From NCBI GenBank assembly GCA_903932565.1, contig CAIZGQ010000628.1, forward strand, positions 1-6,847: a stretch of 6,847 bases of DNA, read 5' to 3'. Made by a program: the position numbers and the translations under genes. The notes under the pieces are model-generated. The model ran no database searches and was not told the origin of the DNA. It saw nothing but the letters and a program-made list of their open reading frames with translations. Below, piece after piece: positions 6,195 to 6,847 of the stretch; the stretch's first letter is position 1; each line of letters opens with the position of its first letter. This stretch comes from an uncultured Hyphomicrobiales bacterium (GTDB taxonomy: Bacteria; Pseudomonadota; Alphaproteobacteria; Rhizobiales; Beijerinckiaceae).

Positions 6195-6847
6195 ATGAAG
6201 CCACGCCAGGGGTTTGGGTTGAGAATTGCGGAGCGCAGCCGCTGGGATTTCGATCCGCAGCTGGAGTCGGACGCCGATTCCAGAATGTATGGTACTGCGG
6301 TAAAATCCAGCGCCCTGCACGACGATGAGCAATCCTTCAACGACGTGTTTCAGATCGTCTGGAAGGGCCGGAAATGGATTTTTCTGGCGACCCTTGCGGC
6401 CCTGCTTGCAACTTACGCCTACTGCCTGCTGGCGCAGAAGCTTTACAATGCCTCGGCCGAGATCCTTGTGGATCCGCGCGAGTTGCAGGTTCTCACCAAG
6501 GACGTGAACCCCTCATCCGTGGCACCCGATGGCGGCATCGCGCAGGTTGAAAGCCAGGTCCGCGTCATTCAATCATCCGGCGTGCTCTCGCGCGCGATTG
6601 CCGCAACTCATCTTGAAAGCGATCCGGAATTCAACGGGGACAGTTTTCTGTCGCGCCTGCTGTCTCGAAGCGACGGCGCCGCAAATGCCAGCGTCAAAAC
6701 GCTGACGAATCTCAAAAAGCGCGTGACCGTCAAACGTGCCGACAAAGTTTTTGTGATTGAGCTCACCGTTGCAGCCGGAACACCCGAAAAATCTGCACAG
6801 ATCGCCAATGCCATTGCCGAAGCTTACCTCGAAGATCAGGCTGCCGC
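6195..6847 (+). CDS. Wzz/ExoP-type polysaccharide co-polymerase, N-terminal part (runs off window end)
   Basis: The frame is open from 6171 to the window end; 217 residues are visible from ATG 6195. After a polar cytosolic stretch comes DVFQIVWKGRKW (50-61), then a transmembrane helix at about 61-80, then KLYNASAEILVDPRELQVL (82-100). A hydrophobic helix after a short basic stretch, followed by 'Y.A.A.ILVDPR', is the mark of the Wzz/chain-length-determinant domain found in ExoP-like proteins. The rest is periplasmic: a helix with VESQVRVIQSSGVLSR and later VKRADKVFVIELTVAAGTPEKSAQIANAIAEAYL, both typical. In this family the protein controls chain length and export of polysaccharide made by the Wzx/Wzy route; many members end in a tyrosine autokinase domain, which would lie outside the window. 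ATG 6285 is an alternative start giving a 30-residue shorter cytosolic tail; neither start has a good ribosome binding site. The in-frame TAA at 6168-6170 limits any upstream extension. Confidence 0.88.
   Translation, partial: MKPRQGFGLRIAERSRWDFDPQLESDADSRMYGTAVKSSALHDDEQSFNDVFQIVWKGRKWIFLATLAALLATYAYCLLAQKLYNASAEILVDPRELQVLTKDVNPSSVAPDGGIAQVESQVRVIQSSGVLSRAIAATHLESDPEFNGDSFLSRLLSRSDGAANASVKTLTNLKKRVTVKRADKVFVIELTVAAGTPEKSAQIANAIAEAYLEDQAA

Noticed and set aside
6325..6507. A 60-codon plus-strand frame near the right end
   Set aside because: It is out of frame with the Wzz/ExoP-type protein, which explains the same bases far better.

Overview
The window looks like a chromosomal segment of an alphaproteobacterium. 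The evidence is gene order and protein character: a divergent lptF / pepA pair, with pepA followed by holC, is a common arrangement in Alphaproteobacteria, and a similar lptF-pepA-holC order exists in gammaproteobacteria such as E. coli. Base composition is moderately GC-rich throughout. There is no mobile element, RNA gene or CRISPR array that I can support. A genus cannot be named from this sequence.

Left part (1-3087). The first 55 bases are the start of a minus-strand gene whose 18 visible residues fit LptF, an inner-membrane subunit of the LPS export machine. A roughly 400-bp divergent intergenic region follows. Then comes a tightly spaced plus-strand run: pepA (M17 leucyl aminopeptidase), a small exported protein of unknown function, and holC (DNA polymerase III chi subunit), with gaps of 16 and 8 bases. 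This is very probably one operon. 

Middle part (3088-4590). A stand-alone cyclic-nucleotide-binding-fold protein with a strong ribosome binding site lies 62 bases after holC on the same strand. It faces a minus-strand calcineurin-type metallophosphoesterase, with 27 bases between the two stop codons. Behind the phosphoesterase start is a 142-bp gap holding a 12-bp direct repeat and three small inverted repeats.

Right part (4591-6847). A minus-strand protein combines a formyltransferase-like N-terminal region with a C-terminal five-bladed-propeller-type domain related to that of plant GINT1-like glycosyltransferases. It is divergent from a plus-strand gene that runs off the window end and encodes a Wzz/ExoP-type polysaccharide co-polymerase (chain-length regulator). 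This end is probably the edge of an exopolysaccharide locus: the co-polymerase would set chain length and the propeller protein may modify or assemble the glycan.

I see no convincing wholly new system. The points most worth a second look are the propeller protein with an apparently degenerate formyltransferase-like part beside the exopolysaccharide co-polymerase, the cyclic-nucleotide-binding protein that lacks the usual phosphate-binding arginine and any DNA-binding domain, and the exported unknown protein conserved in position between pepA and holC.
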